Below are positions 63,455 to 64,000 of a DNA stretch of 64,000 nucleotides, in pieces. A model generated the notes under the pieces. It worked only from the letters and a program-made list of their open reading frames with translations. It was not told the origin of the DNA and made no database searches. Numbering within the stretch: position 1 is the stretch's first letter; every line of letters starts with the position of its first letter. The stretch comes from Tenacibaculum soleae (lineage in GTDB: Bacteria; Bacteroidota; Bacteroidia; Flavobacteriales; Flavobacteriaceae): contig NZ_MAKX01000013.1 of assembly GCF_001693415.1 (NCBI RefSeq), positions 1 through 64,000 of the forward strand, in the 5' to 3' direction. A program made the translations under genes and the position numbers.

Positions 63455-64000
63455 TTATATATTCTCTATTATTTTTTTTAACACAACCTGAGCTGCATAC
63501 GTTCTGTTATTAGCTTCATGAATTACCACAGAATTGTTACTGTCTAACACACTATCTTCAACTACCACATTTCTTCTAACAGGTAAACAATGCATAAATT
63601 TAGCTGTACCTAATTTTTCTTTCGTAAGCATCCAATTTGGATCTTGAGAAGTAATTTTCCCATAATCAGTATAGTTACTCCAGTTTTTTACATATACAAA
63701 ATCAGCATTTCTAAGAGCTTCTTCTTGATTATGATTAATAGGTGTGTTTTTTGTGATCTCAGGATTCAATTCATAACCTTTTGGATGCGTAATAGAAAAA
63801 TCAACAGCTGTTTCTTGCATCATTTTAACAAATGAATTAGCAACAGCATGAGGCAATGCTTTAGGGTGCGGAGCCCAAGACAATACAACTTTTGGCTTTG
63901 GTTTTGTTTTTAACTCTTCAATGGTAATTGCATCTGTTAAAGCTTGTAAAGGATGCGCTGTTGAACTTTCCATGTTTACAACTGGAACTGTTGCATATTT
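63455..64000 (-). CDS. N-acetyl/succinylornithine carbamoyltransferase, 3' part
   Basis: The frame is open to the window edge, so the N-terminal part lies beyond it; the visible 181 residues include VPVVNMESSTAHPLQAL, the ornithine/acetylornithine-side loop, VVLSWAPHPKALPHAV and the characteristic FMHCLPVRRNVVVEDSVLDS. These signatures match the acetylornithine- or succinylornithine-type transcarbamylases (argF') of Bacteroidetes and Xanthomonas rather than ordinary ornithine transcarbamylase. It transfers a carbamoyl group to N-acylornithine. First visible gene of the arg run; argB lies 118 nt downstream. Confidence 0.9.
   Translation of the reverse strand, partial: KYATVPVVNMESSTAHPLQALTDAITIEELKTKPKPKVVLSWAPHPKALPHAVANSFVKMMQETAVDFSITHPKGYELNPEITKNTPINHNQEEALRNADFVYVKNWSNYTDYGKITSQDPNWMLTKEKLGTAKFMHCLPVRRNVVVEDSVLDSNNSVVIHEANNRTYAAQVVLKKIIENI

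Overview
The window is AT-rich DNA (roughly 30% GC by eye) from a member of the Flavobacteriaceae, most likely a marine Tenacibaculum- or Polaribacter-like organism. Four things support this: type IX secretion (T9SS) cargo with gliding-motility-type C-terminal domains paired with a PorP/SprF protein, Bacteroidetes -7 promoter boxes (TAnnTTTG) with almost no Shine-Dalgarno sequences, flavobacterial families (DUF4249, DUF6095, DUF6263, MG2-type proteins beside TonB receptors), and gene order. I see no tRNA, rRNA, CRISPR array, complete insertion sequence or integrated phage. Layout, 1-10 kb: the 3' end of a giant SprB-repeat surface protein and its PorP/SprF partner, then RluF-type pseudouridine synthase, tgt, an LptF-type permease, a DMT exporter, accA and a secreted protein of unknown function. 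10-17.5 kb: queE, a HerA/DUF853 ATPase, a lipoprotein, a cupin, a ZIP transporter, two methyltransferases and a DinB-fold protein. 17.5-22.5 kb: four exported proteins on the minus strand sharing tail-fibre-like modules, one carrying a T9SS type B sorting domain; this is a candidate uncharacterised surface-fibre system. 22.6-32.8 kb: an ATP-grasp protein, murQ, monomeric isocitrate dehydrogenase, rplS, two glycosyltransferases placed between rplS and trmD, then small enzymes. 32.8-39.3 kb: a very AT-rich TonB receptor/DUF4249/MG2 cluster bounded by two copies of the same terminator. 39.3-42 kb: pepD, recR and a lipocalin-like lipoprotein. 42-54.7 kb: an almost complete haem locus (hemJ, hemH, an AraC regulator divergent from hemA, a hemC-hemD fusion, hemB, hemL, hemE, hemF) that takes glutamyl-tRNA to protohaem. 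54.7-57.3 kb: an unusual SF2 helicase with a predicted membrane hairpin. 57.6-59.8 kb: a 2-oxoacid dehydrogenase E2 and a DUF6263 protein. 59.9-64 kb: an arginine operon (argF', argB, argE-type deacylase, argH) whose transcarbamylase looks like the acetyl/succinylornithine type, so arginine is probably made through N-acylated citrulline. Intergenic regions also hold dispersed palindromic repeats, one interrupted by a 161-bp MITE-like element with perfect 12-bp inverted ends and a TAA duplication. Many promoter boxes lie 4-7 nt upstream of the start codon (tgt, queE, trmD, murQ, recR), which predicts leaderless mRNAs. In two genes (tgt, hemA) the box itself creates a false TTG start.
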